64,000 nt of DNA from Oceanobacillus piezotolerans (lineage in GTDB: Bacteria > Bacillota > Bacilli > Bacillales > Amphibacillaceae): assembly GCF_003665065.1 (NCBI RefSeq), contig NZ_RCHR01000003.1, forward strand, positions 186,001 to 250,000, in the 5' to 3' direction. The notes beneath the pieces were generated by a model. That model did no database searches, had not been told where the DNA came from, and saw only the letters and a program-made list of their open reading frames with translations. The position numbers and the translations under genes were made by a program. Shown piece by piece: positions 53,931-62,675 of the stretch; positions within the stretch are counted from its first letter, which is position 1; the number at the start of each line of letters is the position of its first letter.

Positions 53931-53956
53931 TATTTTATGTATTTAGTTAAAAAAGT
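53931..53956 (-). promoter_or_regulatory. Sigma-K-like promoter of gerP
   Basis: Minus strand CATAAAATA (53939-53931) fits the sigma-K -10 consensus CATANNNTA, with an AC dinucleotide 15 bases upstream as -35. gerP is mother-cell expressed under sigma-K in B. subtilis. Confidence 0.65.
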
Positions 53957-54009
53957 TGAAGGAAGAAACGGGTTGATTGTGGTATTTTGGAATAAGGGGG
54001 GATGGTTGG

Positions 54010-55173
54010 ATGAATACTGCTTTACCGATAAGAGGAAAGAATCGATTAGAATGGATTGATGCTGCAAGAGGTTTTGCTGTATTTGGTATTTTTATAGTTA
54101 ACATTGGCTCTTTTAGTGCCCCATACTTTTTATACGGGGGAGGAGATCGTGTTTGGAATGAACCTGTGGATTCATTTATTAGAATAATAATCGATATCTT
54201 TTTTCAAGCTAGCTTTTATACATTATTTTCCCTTTTATTCGGGTTTGGTTACCAAATCATGAGTGAAAGGTTACGAGCAAAGAATATTTCTTTATATCCT
54301 TTCTTAATAAGGAGAATGAGTATTTTATTTGGATTTGGATTGATTCATGCCTTTGTAATTTGGTATGGTGATATTTTATTAACATATAGCGTTGTAGGAT
54401 TTATCCTTTTATTGTTTATAAATGTCCGCTCCAAATATCTATTATGGGTTGCTGTGATTTTATTAGGAAGCAGTGTATCTTTTATAACATTTGTATATTA
54501 TATTGCAAGGGATTATTTAGGTGTATCGAATCAAGCTGCCATCAACGAAGCCTTCGCGAATTACCAAAGTCGCAACTTTTTCCTGATTTGGGAACAGAAT
54601 TATACCGATTGGATGTATGCAAATGGCGGAATTGGCATTATTTTCCTAGTGATGACAATCCTTCCTTTGTTTTTAATTGGAATGTACATAGCAAGAAAGC
54701 GTTTGCTTCATGAACCAGAGAACTATCGTGCAATATTGTGGAAGATTTGGTCCGTATCTTTTGTTATTTTTATCCTATTGAAGATGGGCCCTTATCTATT
54801 TGATAATCCACCGTGGTTTTCCTATATTCAGGATAATGTAGGTGGAGGTGCATCTGCTATTTTTTATATTGTAAGCATGACATTGCTTGCACAAAGCAAT
54901 CGAGGAAAGCGGATGACCAGAGCCTTTACCTATGTAGGCAGAATGGCACTTACCAGTTATATTACACAATCTATTTTTCTATTCTTATTGTCTTATGGAA
55001 TAGGGTTATATGGTTCTATCTCTCCTCTAGTGGGAATAATCATTGTGATTCTGTTTTATTCTTTACAAGTTCTTTTTAGCAAGTGGTGGTTTATGCGCTA
55101 TCAATTCGGTCCATTAGAATGGGTATGGCGAAGTCTTACCTATTGGAAACGTCAACCATTTAAACGATCTTAG
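54010..55173 (+). CDS. DUF418 (YeiB-like) membrane protein
   Basis: A 387-residue polytopic membrane protein of the DUF418/YeiB family. N-terminal RLEWIDAARGFAVFGIFIVNIGSF, about ten membrane segments, and C-terminal GRMALTSYITQSIFLFLLSYGIGLYG with the final FGPLEWVWRSLTYW characteristic of the family. Function unknown (related to acyltransferase-3-like proteins). ATG at 54010 follows GGGGGGAT; the upstream extension is unsupported. Divergent from gerPA. Confidence 0.82.
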   Translation: MNTALPIRGKNRLEWIDAARGFAVFGIFIVNIGSFSAPYFLYGGGDRVWNEPVDSFIRIIIDIFFQASFYTLFSLLFGFGYQIMSERLRAKNISLYPFLIRRMSILFGFGLIHAFVIWYGDILLTYSVVGFILLLFINVRSKYLLWVAVILLGSSVSFITFVYYIARDYLGVSNQAAINEAFANYQSRNFFLIWEQNYTDWMYANGGIGIIFLVMTILPLFLIGMYIARKRLLHEPENYRAILWKIWSVSFVIFILLKMGPYLFDNPPWFSYIQDNVGGGASAIFYIVSMTLLAQSNRGKRMTRAFTYVGRMALTSYITQSIFLFLLSYGIGLYGSISPLVGIIIVILFYSLQVLFSKWWFMRYQFGPLEWVWRSLTYWKRQPFKRS

Positions 55174-55282
55174 TAAAGGTTTATAAATGATTTATTAAAG
55201 CTGACATGGTATCATAACGGTAGTAATCTACTTAATTCTATTCGTGTAGAGAGAGAAAGTAGAAAAAGGAGAGGATACATAT

Positions 55283-55657
55283 ATGAACACGCATATGCAC
55301 ATTACATCATGGGTACTAGGATTTATTTTATTTATTATTGCCTACATGTTAATAAAACAAGGCAAACAAAAACAAGCGAAAATAGTACATATGATACTGC
55401 GTTTGGATTACTTGTTTATTCTTTATACAGGTGGAACTTTAACTGCTAATTACATTGTAAATGCTCAAATGCCTATGTTAGCAGAAGCAATTACGAAAGC
55501 GTTAGCTGGTATATGGCTAATTGCCGCAATGGAAATCATTTTGGTGAAAATCAACAAAGGAAAATCCGCTAAGAGTGGATGGATTCAATTTATTATCGCA
55601 TTAATTCTTGTGCTAATATTAGGTTTCGCTCGTTTGCCTTATGGGATAGCGCCATAA
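55283..55657 (+). CDS. yisL: UPF0344 membrane protein YisL
   Basis: A 124-residue protein with four membrane segments, matching YisL (HITSWVLGFILF, KIVHMILRLDYLFIL, GKSAKSGWIQFIIALILVLILG). Function unknown. Ribosome binding site AAAAGGAGAGG. Position downstream of gerP is conserved with B. subtilis. Followed by a terminator. Confidence 0.88.
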   Translation: MNTHMHITSWVLGFILFIIAYMLIKQGKQKQAKIVHMILRLDYLFILYTGGTLTANYIVNAQMPMLAEAITKALAGIWLIAAMEIILVKINKGKSAKSGWIQFIIALILVLILGFARLPYGIAP

Positions 55658-55672
55658 TAAAATACAAAGAGG

Positions 55673-55702
55673 AAGGTTGCCTTCGTTAAGGCAGCCTTTT
55701 CG
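55673..55702 (+). terminator. Terminator after yisL
   Basis: AAGGTTGCCTT / AAGGCAGCCTT with a 4-base loop, followed by TTCG and T-rich DNA. Confidence 0.75.
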
Positions 55703-55807
55703 TTTTGTGAAAAGTGAAAGATTTTTAACAATAGTATGATTTATATTGACTAAAGATTGGTTTAGTTAATAATAAAAATAGAAATACAAATGCTGGGAGA
55801 ATTTAAC

Positions 55808-57310
55808 ATGAAGAAAAGATATGGGGTATTTGTTATCGCTCTGCTGCTTTTATTTGGTTTCAATGGAAACGCTGTAGTAGCAGAAGGGAATCAATTGCAA
55901 GAGGAAATTATCTATGGAATATTAGTGGATCGCTTTAATAATGGGAATTATGAAAATGATAAAAGAGTAGAAATTGAGAATCCAGCTGCTTATCATGGCG
56001 GTGATTTTCAAGGGATAATTGATAGACTTGATGGATTAAAAGAAATTGGGATAACTACTATTACATTGTCACCCCTTATGCAAAATGCAGAAGGAGGCTA
56101 CCATGGTTATTGGGTGGAAGATTTTAAAGCAATGGAAGAACGGTTTGGAACAATCGAGGAACTCAACACATTAATAGAAGAGGCTCACCAGCGTGACATA
56201 AAGGTATTGATGGAGCTAGTAACAAACTATGCTGCAAAGTCTAACCCAATCGTCACGGATCCTTCCAATGAAGATTGGATAAATACCATGGATATAACCG
56301 AACCAGAATGGACTTCAAATGTAGTTCAACTAAACTTAGAAAATCCAGAGGTAAAAGAATATATCATTAATGCAGCTGAATTCTGGGTGGAAGAGACGGA
56401 CCTGGATGGTTTGAAACTGCACGCTGTTGATCAAACACCACTATCATTTCTTCAGCAATTGACACAAAGCTTAAAGGAAACCGATTCAGAGTTGTATTTG
56501 CTGGGGGATATTCTGGTTACAGATGAAAATAACGAGGAAATAATTGCTGAGACAGAAATAGATGCGATAGAAAATGTCGCTTTATACGAAGCGATGACTG
56601 AAGTCTTTTCAGAACCAACTGCACATGTTTCTAAGGTTTACGAAACATGGGAACAAACACAACAGAATCTTGATTTATTGTTTTTAGATGATATGGATAC
56701 AGAACGATTTACTCAGCAATTCTCTGGAAATGGGAGAAATGCTGTAACAAGCTGGACATTGGCTCTCACTTATATGTATACTTCTCCGGGAGTTCCGGTT
56801 CTATTTCAAGGATCAGAATTTGCTATGTATGGAAGAAATGCAGAAGAATCCCAACGTTTGGTTCAGTTTAATAGCGGGGAACCTGAACTGCAGGAATTTT
56901 TTTCACGAATCGCTTCATTGCGCTCCGAATTCCCAGCTTTACAACATGGCGACTTTGAAATAGTCGGTTCAAATGGGGCCATGAGTGTGTTCAAACGTAC
57001 CTATGATGGAGAGACCATGTTTATCGCTATTAATAATGATAGTGAATCGAAATATATTGATGTTAGTGATATTGAACCAGGTATGCAGCTTCGTGGATTT
57101 TTGGGGGATAATATTGTTCGGGAAAATGAGAATGGCACATACCGAGTGGGAGTTCCGAGGGAGTCAGTCGAGGTTTATGCACTTCAACCTGATGTGGGTT
57201 TAAATTGGGGACTAATATCGTTATCTGGTGGTATTATTCTATTGTTTATATTTGGTGTTTCTTACCTAAGTTTTAAACAGAAAAGAAGAGAAGCGCAAAA
57301 GATTTCTTAA
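55808..57310 (+). CDS. Membrane-anchored GH13 amylase-like protein, catalytic residues lost
   Basis: 500 residues: signal peptide (GVFVIALLLLFGFNGNAVVAEG), a GH13 (beta/alpha)8 domain starting IIYGILVDRFNNGNYEND, AYHGGDFQGIIDRLDGLKEIG and GGYHGYWVEDF, a C-terminal beta domain, and a final membrane anchor (LISLSGGIILLFIFGVSYLSF) with basic tail. Overall like the GTA/ASKA-type Bacillaceae amylases of about 505 residues. The four GH13 catalytic motifs are degenerate. Region I is LVTNYA (His replaced). Region II is GLKLHAVDQ (nucleophile Asp is His205). Region III is LLGDIL (acid/base Glu is Asp234). Region IV is FLDDMD (NHD lost, last Asp kept). Probably an inactive, surface-attached relative. 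Start ATG at 55808 follows GGGAGAA. Confidence 0.82.
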   Translation: MKKRYGVFVIALLLLFGFNGNAVVAEGNQLQEEIIYGILVDRFNNGNYENDKRVEIENPAAYHGGDFQGIIDRLDGLKEIGITTITLSPLMQNAEGGYHGYWVEDFKAMEERFGTIEELNTLIEEAHQRDIKVLMELVTNYAAKSNPIVTDPSNEDWINTMDITEPEWTSNVVQLNLENPEVKEYIINAAEFWVEETDLDGLKLHAVDQTPLSFLQQLTQSLKETDSELYLLGDILVTDENNEEIIAETEIDAIENVALYEAMTEVFSEPTAHVSKVYETWEQTQQNLDLLFLDDMDTERFTQQFSGNGRNAVTSWTLALTYMYTSPGVPVLFQGSEFAMYGRNAEESQRLVQFNSGEPELQEFFSRIASLRSEFPALQHGDFEIVGSNGAMSVFKRTYDGETMFIAINNDSESKYIDVSDIEPGMQLRGFLGDNIVRENENGTYRVGVPRESVEVYALQPDVGLNWGLISLSGGIILLFIFGVSYLSFKQKRREAQKIS

Positions 57311-57366
57311 TTTTAAAGTCAATAAGTGCCCGAAAGAATGGGAAGAGGAAGTGTTGAATTACTCCT

Positions 57367-57402
57367 AACAGATTGAGAACAAGATTCTCAATCTGTTATT
57401 TT
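57367..57402 (+). terminator. Terminator after amylase-like gene
   Basis: Perfect 13-bp stem AACAGATTGAGAA / TTCTCAATCTGTT with a 5-base loop, followed by ATTTTATT. The stretch 57403-57600 beyond it holds no gene I can support. Confidence 0.75.
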
Positions 57403-57602
57403 ATTAAATTTTGAAGTTTTACCAATAAACTTTCCCTATCTGTTAATTGCCTTCCTAATTTCCACGGATAAATGCAGTTGTGGTCCCACCTTAAATACTA
57501 TACCAGGTTGGATAACTATACTGGGGCTTTTGATCCCCCATTATTATGTTTCATTTTCATTTTATCCCACCTTGTAAATGGTGTACTTATAGATACTCAT
57601 AG

Positions 57603-57630
57603 AGAAAAAAAGCCCTAATAGGACTTTTGA
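57603..57630 (-). terminator. Terminator of YppF-like gene
   Basis: Minus-strand AAAAGTCC / GGGCTTTT with a short loop and T-run; overlaps the end of the gene. Confidence 0.6.
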
Positions 57631-57821
57631 TAGTATTGTTGGGTTTCGTATGCCGATGTTGCACCTTGCTTATGAAGGTATGCAAAGATGTTTCGGTAAT
57701 CATTTGGTTCAATTTTACCTGTAATATATTTTTGCTGATAGTAGTCTAATAAATTGTTAATCGTATCTGGAGAATAATGTCGTTCACTAATAAAAGTATC
57801 TACTAAATCATGAATATGCAT
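57615..57821 (-). CDS. YppF-like small protein
   Basis: A 68-residue soluble protein. The pattern (NNLLDYYQQKYITGKIEPNDYRNIFAYLHKQGA) resembles the YppF-like family of short Bacillus proteins, function unknown. Ribosome binding site AAGGAGGAAAAAC before ATG is strong. Monocistronic. Confidence 0.6.
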   Translation of the reverse strand: MHIHDLVDTFISERHYSPDTINNLLDYYQQKYITGKIEPNDYRNIFAYLHKQGATSAYETQQYYQKSY

Positions 57822-57977
57822 GTTTTTCCTCCTTATTAAGATTCATTCGTTTAATCTATAATATGAAGTAAATAACTAACTCATGATAGTTGTTTCTCTA
57901 AGCTCATTAATAATGTAATGCAGAAGGATTATTATTTACCTTTTTAGGGTAGTGATAAAACTAGGTATTACATAATG

Positions 57978-58028
57978 AAAAAAAGAAGAATAAACCTGCT
58001 ATATATTAGGGCATGTTTCTCTTCTTTT
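57978..58028 (-). terminator. Terminator of DegV gene
   Basis: Minus strand AAAAGAAGA ... TCTTCTTTT, long loop, followed by TTTTT. Confidence 0.6.
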
Positions 58029-58043
58029 CAAAGGATTAAATTA

Positions 58044-58907
58044 TTATTTTACTTTGTTGGAGAAGAACAGAGCGATTGTCCCTGGACCAGCATGTGCACC
58101 TATTGCAGAACCTACCATTTCAATTACAATATCTTCTTCTCTTACTCCGAATTTATCTTGAATCATAGAGGAAAGTTGTTGTGCACGTTCTAAATCATCA
58201 CCATGACTAATTCCAATTGTTTGTTTGGTAAAATCGTTCCCTCTTTGTTCCATAATTTCAAGCATCCGGCCTAAAACTTTTTTAGAACCGCGAATTTTCT
58301 CTAATGGAATGAGTTTGCCATCTTCTACATGAAGGAGAGGTTTTATCTTTAATAAAGAGCCAACAAATGCGGCTGTTTTACTCACTCTTCCACCACGATA
58401 AAGGTATTCCAAGTCATCTACTGTAAAAATATGTTCCATATGTTCAGCCTGGAAAGTAACATCTTCTATTAATTCTTCAAGACTAGCACCTTGTTTAGCA
58501 AGCTTAGCTGCATGTAAAACAACGAGCCCGTATCCTATAGAAGCACATTTTGTGTCCACAACATGAATAGGGGCATCTGGGTATTCTTCTTTTACTTCTT
58601 GTTCCATCATCTTAGCTGTCTGATACGTGCCTGATAGTTGTGAAGAAAAAGCAATATATAGCAGAGGCTGGTTCGTTTTTGCATGGGAAGTAAAAACAGA
58701 CTTAAAGGTTTGTGGAGAAACCTGCGATGTTTTAGGAGAGCTTCCGTTCCTCATAGCTTCATAAACTGTTTTGGGTTGAATGGTTTTTCCATCTTCATAT
58801 TCTTTTTCTTCTAAATGAACAGTTAATGATACCATTTCAATGTTATATTCGTTATAATGAGTTTTTGTTAAATCACAAGCAGAATCTGCCAGTATTTTTA
58901 CCGTCAT
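58044..58907 (-). CDS. yitS: DegV-family fatty-acid-binding protein (YitS-like)
   Basis: A 287-residue DegV protein. N-terminal KILADSACDL, the ligand-contacting SQVSPQTFKSVF, IAFSSQLSGTYQTA, VVDTKCASIGYGLVV, and C-terminal VIEMVGSAIGAHAGPGTIALFF. Family members (FakB) present fatty acids to the kinase FakA. The B. subtilis gene next to yitT is yitS, of similar size, hence the symbol. The ATG at 58907 has AGGTGAT; ATG/GTG just upstream are alternatives. Divergent from yitT. Confidence 0.88.
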   Translation of the reverse strand: MTVKILADSACDLTKTHYNEYNIEMVSLTVHLEEKEYEDGKTIQPKTVYEAMRNGSSPKTSQVSPQTFKSVFTSHAKTNQPLLYIAFSSQLSGTYQTAKMMEQEVKEEYPDAPIHVVDTKCASIGYGLVVLHAAKLAKQGASLEELIEDVTFQAEHMEHIFTVDDLEYLYRGGRVSKTAAFVGSLLKIKPLLHVEDGKLIPLEKIRGSKKVLGRMLEIMEQRGNDFTKQTIGISHGDDLERAQQLSSMIQDKFGVREEDIVIEMVGSAIGAHAGPGTIALFFSNKVK

Positions 58908-59095
58908 TTTCATCACCTACATAAATATTAGTTAATTACTGTGTACTTCAATAGCAGATTGCCAACTATGTAAACTTTTATTAAGAACTTGAGGTAATCT
59001 GCTTTCTAAAAAGCATCACTTTAATATCTTTAAGTTTATATGGAGATAAGAATTAAGTCAAAGTTTAATAAAAACAAGGAAAGGAGTTATTCGTC

Positions 59096-59938
59096 ATGTT
59101 TATGGTAGAAGCAAAAAGAATTATTATCGTCATAATAGGAGCCTTGCTAAATGCAGTTTCATTAAATTATTTCTTAATTGGAGCAAATGTTTATGCCAGT
59201 GGATTTACTGGTGCCGCACAATTAATTTCCAGCTTTTTTATTGACTACCTTGGTATCGGTTTAAGTACAGGTATCCTATTATTCGTTCTTAATATACCGG
59301 TATTAATATTAGGATGGTATAGAGTTGGAAGAGGATTCACCATATATAGTATTGTTTCCGTTGTCTGCTCCACTATATTTTTGGAAATCCTTCCTGTAGT
59401 AAGTTTGTCTGAAGACATAATATTAAATGCAGTATTTGGTGGAGTAATTAGTGGTATAGGGATTGGCTTTACACTGAAGCATGGTGCTTCTACTGGTGGT
59501 TTGGATATCATTGCAATGATATTATCAAGGAAAAAAGACAAACCTATAGGCAATTACTTTATGCTCATGAATGGTATAATAATTGTATTATCCGGAGTCC
59601 TGTATGAGCCAGAAAATGCTTTATATACAATGGTAACTTTGTACGTATCGACAAGAGTTATTGATGCGATTCATACACGCCATGAAAAAGTCACTGCAAT
59701 GATTATTACGTTAAAAGCTGATGAATTGCAACAGGCTATTCACAAGCGGTTGGTTCGTGGGATTACAATTCTTCCTGCCAAAGGTGCGTATACAAAATCA
59801 GAAAAAAGTATGTTGTATTTAGTTATTACACGATATGAACTGTATGATTTAGAACAAGTCATCAATGAAGTAGATCCTCATGCGTTTACCAATATTGTAG
59901 AAACAGCTGGTATCTATGGACTCTTCAGAAAAGATTAA
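59096..59938 (+). CDS. yitT: YitT-family membrane protein
   Basis: A 280-residue YitT family protein. Five membrane segments in the N-terminal two thirds (including SGFTGAAQLISSFFID and GIGFTLKHGASTGGLDIIAMIL) and a soluble C-terminal DUF2179 domain (KVTAMIITLKADELQQAIHKRL ... VDPHAFTNIVETAGIYG). Function unknown. Start after AAAGGAG. Followed after 15 bases by a lipoprotein gene, probably one transcript. Confidence 0.87.
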   Translation: MFMVEAKRIIIVIIGALLNAVSLNYFLIGANVYASGFTGAAQLISSFFIDYLGIGLSTGILLFVLNIPVLILGWYRVGRGFTIYSIVSVVCSTIFLEILPVVSLSEDIILNAVFGGVISGIGIGFTLKHGASTGGLDIIAMILSRKKDKPIGNYFMLMNGIIIVLSGVLYEPENALYTMVTLYVSTRVIDAIHTRHEKVTAMIITLKADELQQAIHKRLVRGITILPAKGAYTKSEKSMLYLVITRYELYDLEQVINEVDPHAFTNIVETAGIYGLFRKD

Positions 59939-59953
59939 GGGAGTTAAAGGTAA

Positions 59954-60361
59954 ATGAAGCACTTCATTAGTATCTTGCTTATTGGAATGATATTAGTTGG
60001 TTGTGGAAATAGTGAAGTTACTGAAAACGCAGGAGAATCGAGTGGTAAAGAGCCGTTTCTCGAAATGAGGAATATTCATTTACAAGTAGAAGAGATGGAA
60101 GTTAATGTAACTGCAGAAGTCAGTACCGAAGAAGACTATATATACTATTCGATTGCACAGGGAGAGGAAGTTCTTGTGAAAGAAAAAAGGATAGAAGGGG
60201 TAAGAGAAGACTCTCCTTGGACAAGTATTGAAATTGAAGAACGATTAAAGGATATTACATCAACAAAGGAGAATATTCCTGTACTATCCATCTATGTGAA
60301 AAACGAAGCAGGAGAAGCGATTAATCCTAATTACATACCAATCTATCCGGAGGTAGAATAA
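59954..60361 (+). CDS. Small lipoprotein of unknown function
   Basis: A 135-residue predicted lipoprotein, signal MKHFISILLIGMILVGC with lipobox LVGC (Cys about 17). The mature part is acidic and beta-rich-looking (LQVEEMEVNVTAEVSTEEDYIYYSI). No family recognised. AAGGGAGTTAAAGG precedes ATG; co-transcribed with yitT and followed by a terminator. Confidence 0.75.
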   Translation: MKHFISILLIGMILVGCGNSEVTENAGESSGKEPFLEMRNIHLQVEEMEVNVTAEVSTEEDYIYYSIAQGEEVLVKEKRIEGVREDSPWTSIEIEERLKDITSTKENIPVLSIYVKNEAGEAINPNYIPIYPEVE

Positions 60362-60363
60362 AG

Positions 60364-60393
60364 AAAAAGGCTGATGCATGTCAGCCTTTTTCT
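60364..60393 (+). terminator. Terminator of yitT-lipoprotein operon
   Basis: AAAAAGGCTGA / TCAGCCTTTTT with a 6-base loop, then TCTTT. Confidence 0.88.
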
Positions 60394-60453
60394 TTATTGA
60401 CTAGGAAATTTTAAAATAAACGACCTGTGGATATTTCTTATCATTAAGAAAAG

Positions 60454-60612
60454 CCACGTCCGGCTCCAGCGCCCAGCAACTAGCAAACTTCACACTCCTC
60501 CACTACGATAAGTCAACATCGACTCCCTACGGTCGTCGTGTTTCCTTTATCTCATTGCGGAGCGCTCCAGTTTGTACGTTGCTAAACGGGCGCTTGCGCC
60601 TTTGTTCTCTTG
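60454..60612. repeat. GC-rich dispersed intergenic repeat
   Basis: A block starting CACGTCCGGCTCCAGCGCCC and ending AACGGGCGCTTGCGCCTTTG, sharply GC-richer than the flanks. It has the complementary ends GGCGC/GCGCC and internal GGAGCGCTCCAG. I recognise this as a Bacillaceae intergenic repeat family distinct from the one near comK. No gene in 60394-60691. Confidence 0.65.
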
Positions 60613-60691
60613 CAAATAATCACTTGTGTTTAAATGTTGAGTCAATAGGTAAACAGTTCACTAATTAATTATTGCTCCCTGTATGTAATAA

Positions 60692-60955
60692 TTAGTACTT
60701 GTATTTTTCAAATACATTCAATACGAGTGGTGTTAGATCGTCCCATTCAACGTCAAATTTTTTATTTACAGTTATAAAGTTTTGATAACCAAACACATTA
60801 TCCACACCATCAACTTGCATCAAGTCATTTAGAATGGCATGTTCACTTGTATCACCCGGCATTACAGAAATACTGTTTGTACCTTCAAAAATGACACTAT
60901 CAGTAGAAAATTTCACTGCATTAGGGTTTGGTGTAGGTTCTACGCGAACTCCCAT
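60692..60955 (-). CDS. Nfu/NifU N-terminal domain protein
   Basis: An 87-residue protein consisting of the Nfu N-terminal domain: GVRVEPTPNPNAVKFSTD ... LMQVDGVDNVFGYQNFITVNK. Lacks the C-terminal CxxC NifU domain, so it cannot carry an iron-sulfur cluster that way; related stand-alone domains are thought to be accessory factors. Ribosome binding site AGGAGGAG, 10 bases before the ATG. Confidence 0.83.
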   Translation of the reverse strand: MGVRVEPTPNPNAVKFSTDSVIFEGTNSISVMPGDTSEHAILNDLMQVDGVDNVFGYQNFITVNKKFDVEWDDLTPLVLNVFEKYKY

Positions 60956-61091
60956 TAAAAAATCTCCTCCTAAAATCATACTTAATCCTTATCTTATCAA
61001 AAAAGCAAGTAATTAAAAAGCAAAAATAATTAAAAGCTTCTCTTCCAGCTAGTGCAAGGAAGAGAAGCTCTTAACAGGCGTTAAAGGGAGG

Positions 61092-61280
61092 TTAGTGTAA
61101 CTGGTTATGTTGCTTTAACTGGTTTTCTAATTGCTGTAATTGTTGTTTTTCTTCAGAAGTTGCATTTGTATATGCAGCTTGAATAGCGGATTGCGCTGCT
61201 TGTTTATCCTGTTCACTAGCATTTCCACTCATCATATTCGTTACAGCATTCATCGCTTGTTGTAATAAGTTATTTTGCAA
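61092..61280 (-). CDS. DUF3813 small protein
   Basis: A 62-residue Gln/Ala/Asn-rich helical protein (AMNAVTNMMSGNASEQDKQA ... TSEEKQQLQQLENQL) resembling the DUF3813 family of Bacillaceae. Function unknown. TTG start set by GGAGGG, 7 bases upstream, which is itself encoded in the last codons of the preceding small gene; the two abut. Confidence 0.65.
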   Translation of the reverse strand: MQNNLLQQAMNAVTNMMSGNASEQDKQAAQSAIQAAYTNATSEEKQQLQQLENQLKQHNQLH

Positions 61281-61430
61281 CTAAAACCCTCCTAATGACT
61301 GTTCGTTGTTTGGATTCTTCTCTGCTTCTGCTTCAGCTAACGTAGAACGGTATGGAAAACGCTCTGCATGTTTTTTGACTGAGTCAGCCCCTTGCTGAGT
61401 AAAACGTTTGGATTTACTTCCTTTACCCAT
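61281..61430 (-). CDS. Small basic conserved protein, 49 residues
   Basis: Starts MGKGSKSKRFTQQGADSVKK and ends NPNNEQSLGGF; highly basic N-terminus then acidic. No family named with confidence; reminiscent of small sporulation-related proteins. ATG at 61430 follows CAGGGAGGAATC; the frame extending upstream is not coding-like. Overlaps functionally with the next gene by carrying its ribosome binding site. Confidence 0.6.
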   Translation of the reverse strand: MGKGSKSKRFTQQGADSVKKHAERFPYRSTLAEAEAEKNPNNEQSLGGF

Positions 61431-61635
61431 GCTTGATTCCTCCCTGAGAATCATTATGGAATTACATGTTCGGTACAAGTAATTGTTCAAGAAGTAAAAA
61501 GAAAAGTGAACGCTCATGTAGCGCTCACTAATATTATGGTTCATTTACTTTTCTGTAATCGTGGAAAGAATAGGCAGTTGTTACAATTGATTTATCGCAG
61601 GTTAACTGACTGTAAAACTCCCATTAAGCGAAGTT

Positions 61636-62454
61636 TTACTTTATTTTTAAATAATTTTCAAGGAATATGCCAATCCCATCCTTTTCATTTGTGTCTGTAA
61701 TGTGCTTTGCAATGTTTTTCAATTCAATTATTGCATTACCCATTGCAACACCGACACCAGCATATTCAATCATTTCAAGGTCGTTGTCTTCATCGCCGAA
61801 TGCGATAATTCTATCTTTTGGTATTCCGAAATATTTAGCAATTTTTTGCAAGCCGACTGCTTTATTCATTCCTTTTTTTACGATCTCTATAATATTCCAT
61901 GGTGCTCCCCATTTACGATGCTCAATAAGTTCGGCATGGTATTCTGTTAGGTGATTCCGTAACTGAAAGATATGATCTTCTCTCGGATGTATAAGTAACG
62001 AAGTAGGATCTTCTTTTAGCTCATTTGTCAGATTACCGATGGTAAAGGGAGTATCCTCTTCTGTTTGCTGAAAAATTTCAATGATTTTCTCATCATATTC
62101 GTCCAGATAAACATCATCCATGACCTCAGCAAGAATATTATAAACATCTAGATCATAGCAGGTTTCGATAATCTTGTGTGCAGTACGAATTGGCAGAGGA
62201 TTATGTAATACATCCCACTTTTTATCTGTCGGATGGTGAATTAATGCACCGTTAAAGTTGACCATTGGTGTTGTCAACCCAAGCTCATGATAATAATTAA
62301 TGCTTGCCCGATGAGGTCTGCCTGTCGCAATAACAACAATATGTCCTTCATTTATTGCTCTTAATACTACCTGTTTCGTATGATTGCTAATTACTTTTTT
62401 GTCAGTCAATAATGTTCCATCTAAATCCAATGCTATTAAGTGTTGGTTCTTCAT
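61636..62454 (-). CDS. yitU: Cof-type HAD phosphatase YitU
   Basis: A 272-residue HAD hydrolase of the Cof subfamily. Nucleophile motif I DLDGTLL, motif II ATGRP, Lys in KKGMNKAVGLQKIAKYFGI, motif IV GDEDNDLEMIEYAGVGVAMGNA. YitU and relatives dephosphorylate sugar phosphates and riboflavin precursors. ATG at 62454 follows GAGGTGAATAAA. Divergent from yitV. Confidence 0.88.
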   Translation of the reverse strand: MKNQHLIALDLDGTLLTDKKVISNHTKQVVLRAINEGHIVVIATGRPHRASINYYHELGLTTPMVNFNGALIHHPTDKKWDVLHNPLPIRTAHKIIETCYDLDVYNILAEVMDDVYLDEYDEKIIEIFQQTEEDTPFTIGNLTNELKEDPTSLLIHPREDHIFQLRNHLTEYHAELIEHRKWGAPWNIIEIVKKGMNKAVGLQKIAKYFGIPKDRIIAFGDEDNDLEMIEYAGVGVAMGNAIIELKNIAKHITDTNEKDGIGIFLENYLKIK

Positions 62455-62675
62455 TTTATTCACCTCATATGCATCTAGTTTAAAGGGCTTTACATGATAA
62501 GTAAAGTAATTATATAGTGAGCAGGCACTATAAAACCTCACATAAAAACAGCTGAAAATCCATCATTTTCTTTGTGCTCACTGTTTGAAGTTTCTTTTTA
62601 GGTAATATATTTGCAAGATTGTCAAAGAAAGCTTTAAAATAAAGGTAATGAAAATATTTGGGAGAGATTAAAATA

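Noticed and set aside
57420..57600. Possible tiny frames after the amylase-like gene
   Set aside because: Short peptides broken by stops, with no consistent ribosome binding site or homology.
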